Shown in pieces: positions 13,249 to 14,140 of a stretch of DNA of 14,140 nucleotides. This DNA is from JANNRR01 sp031401675 (lineage in GTDB: Bacteria; Pseudomonadota; Alphaproteobacteria; Rhodobacterales; Rhodobacteraceae), in NCBI GenBank assembly GCA_031401675.1, contig JANNRR010000122.1, forward strand, positions 1-14,140, written 5' to 3'. Made by a program: the position numbers and the translations under genes. The notes under the pieces were generated by a model. The model did no database searches. It was not told the DNA's origin and saw only the letters and a list, made by a program, of their open reading frames with translations. Positions within the stretch are counted from its first letter, which is position 1. Each line of letters opens with the position of its first letter.

Positions 13249-14140
13249 TCATGCAGCGTTTGCCTTTTTCTTGTCCATCACCGCCTCCAGTGCCACGGCC
13301 GACGCCGTTGGAACCAGCGATGTGTACTTGCCCGCGCCTGGCAGCACGGGTGCCTTGCGCCGGGTCATCCGATAGGCGGCATAACCTGCCAACAGCAACA
13401 TCAACAGGGCAATGAACAGAAAATAGCCGCCGGGCCCGATCCGCCCCATCACCCATCCGACAATCAGCGGTCCGGCAATGGCCCCCAGCCCGTTGATGAA
13501 GATCATCCCGCCGGACGCCGCCGCCATTTCCTTGTTGTCCAGAAAATCGTTTGTGTGGGCAATCAGCAGTGAATACAGCGGATTTGTTATGCCGCCCGCC
13601 ACGCTGGCCAGCACCAATGTTACCGCAAAGCCCGGCTGCAAGACGCCACCCACCGTCGCCACCGCGCCGACCAGCGCCAGGATCGAGATCAGGCGGCGAC
13701 GGTCCATCCGGTCGGAAAGCCAGCCGATCGGGTACTGAAACAGCAAGCCCCCCAGATAGATGACCGCAACAAACAGCGATATCTGTCCGACCGTCATTCC
13801 GACCAGCGTTCCCCAGACTGCGGCCATCCCGAACAGGGCCGAAAACACCCCGCCGATCAGAAACATTCCGACACAACCCAAGGGCGACACCCGGAACAGG
13901 CGGCGCAAGCTGAGGGATTTGATCGCCGAGAACGTCGGGGCCGGTGCTTCCGACAGCAGGATCGGGGTGAAGGACAGCGACACCAGCACCGACGGGATAA
14001 CAAACAGCAGAAAGCCGCCGGGTTCGCCCACTGTCATCAGGGCTTGCGATGCAATGATTCCCACCATCTGCACGATCATGTAGAGCGACAGCGTCTGCCC
14101 CCGCGTCTCGTTGGTGGCGGTGTCGTTCAGCCAGCTTTCG
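13249..14140 (-). CDS. Major facilitator superfamily transporter, YcaD-like (N-terminus off window)
   Basis: C-terminal 296 residues of an MFS protein; the frame runs through the right edge with ESWLNDTATNETRGQTLSLY, resembling the helix 4-5 loop of YcaD-type transporters. About eight membrane helices are visible. The second-half motif A is clear: GWLSDRMDRRRLISI after helix 8. Later segments include GGITNPLYSLLIAHTNDFL and SGGMIFINGLGAIAGPLIVGWV. The tail is short and basic (MDKKKANAA). Substrate unknown. It is followed after 53 bp by DUF924 and could head the unit leading to lpd. The true start is outside the window. Confidence 0.88.
   Translation of the reverse strand, partial: ESWLNDTATNETRGQTLSLYMIVQMVGIIASQALMTVGEPGGFLLFVIPSVLVSLSFTPILLSEAPAPTFSAIKSLSLRRLFRVSPLGCVGMFLIGGVFSALFGMAAVWGTLVGMTVGQISLFVAVIYLGGLLFQYPIGWLSDRMDRRRLISILALVGAVATVGGVLQPGFAVTLVLASVAGGITNPLYSLLIAHTNDFLDNKEMAAASGGMIFINGLGAIAGPLIVGWVMGRIGPGGYFLFIALLMLLLAGYAAYRMTRRKAPVLPGAGKYTSLVPTASAVALEAVMDKKKANAA

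Noticed and set aside
13196..13876. Extension of the DUF924 frame to 13876, making an apparent 417-residue protein
   Set aside because: The added part is out of frame with, and antisense-free within, the MFS coding sequence on the same strand. A good ribosome site at 13195 and family length fix the start.

Overview
The window is GC-rich, densely coded DNA from an alphaproteobacterium, most likely order Rhodobacterales (Rhodobacter/Gemmobacter/Tabrizicola-like). This rests on the look of the proteins: a PDH-type dihydrolipoamide dehydrogenase with the CLNWGC active site, an alphaproteobacterial-looking UvrA, a Crp-like regulator beside a DUF2892 gene, and GAAC-N7-GAAC-type LexA box spacing. 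It is also consistent with terminators that lack a strong T tract. The placement is inferred from recognised families, not from a marker gene.

Left part (1-3144, all minus strand): a secreted RTX calcium-binding repeat protein, cut off at its C-terminus by the window edge, with its own sigma70-type promoter; a stand-alone CBS-pair protein; and a LysR-type regulator. The LysR gene is divergent from mmsA (3236-4735, plus), a CoA-acylating methylmalonate-semialdehyde dehydrogenase of valine, inositol and beta-alanine catabolism. It is the obvious candidate regulator of mmsA, and the 91-bp shared gap carries a repeated GCAAAAT element.

Middle (4758-6220): a terminator closes mmsA. It is followed by a plus-strand pair: a Crp/Fnr-family regulator lacking the cAMP-pocket signature, and a small two-helix DUF2892 membrane protein. 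A TGTGA-N5-TCACA palindrome lies between them at a class II activator distance from a possible -10. Facing them is a DUF4260 membrane-protein gene that has lost its 5' end, then a perfect 3 x 11-bp tandem repeat.

Right part (6220-14140, all minus strand): uvrA with a LexA-like box inside its promoter spacer and a leader hairpin; an MFS transporter; a small SAM-dependent methyltransferase directly coupled to lpd (E3 of pyruvate dehydrogenase); a DUF924 protein; and the C-terminal part of a second MFS transporter that runs off the window. The methyltransferase, lpd, DUF924 and second MFS genes are close together and may be co-transcribed.

The genes are mostly ordinary chromosomal housekeeping and catabolic genes. 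I see no CRISPR array, tRNA, rRNA, insertion sequence, phage module or defence system, and I do not claim a new multi-gene system. The best leads are regulatory: the Crp-like/DUF2892 unit, the operator-like palindrome in the RTX promoter, and the inverted repeat before lpd. The longest stretch without a confident gene is about 450 bp at 5764-6219, containing the DUF4260 remnant, small hairpins and the tandem repeat. The 218 bp at 10346-10563 hold no feature I can support.
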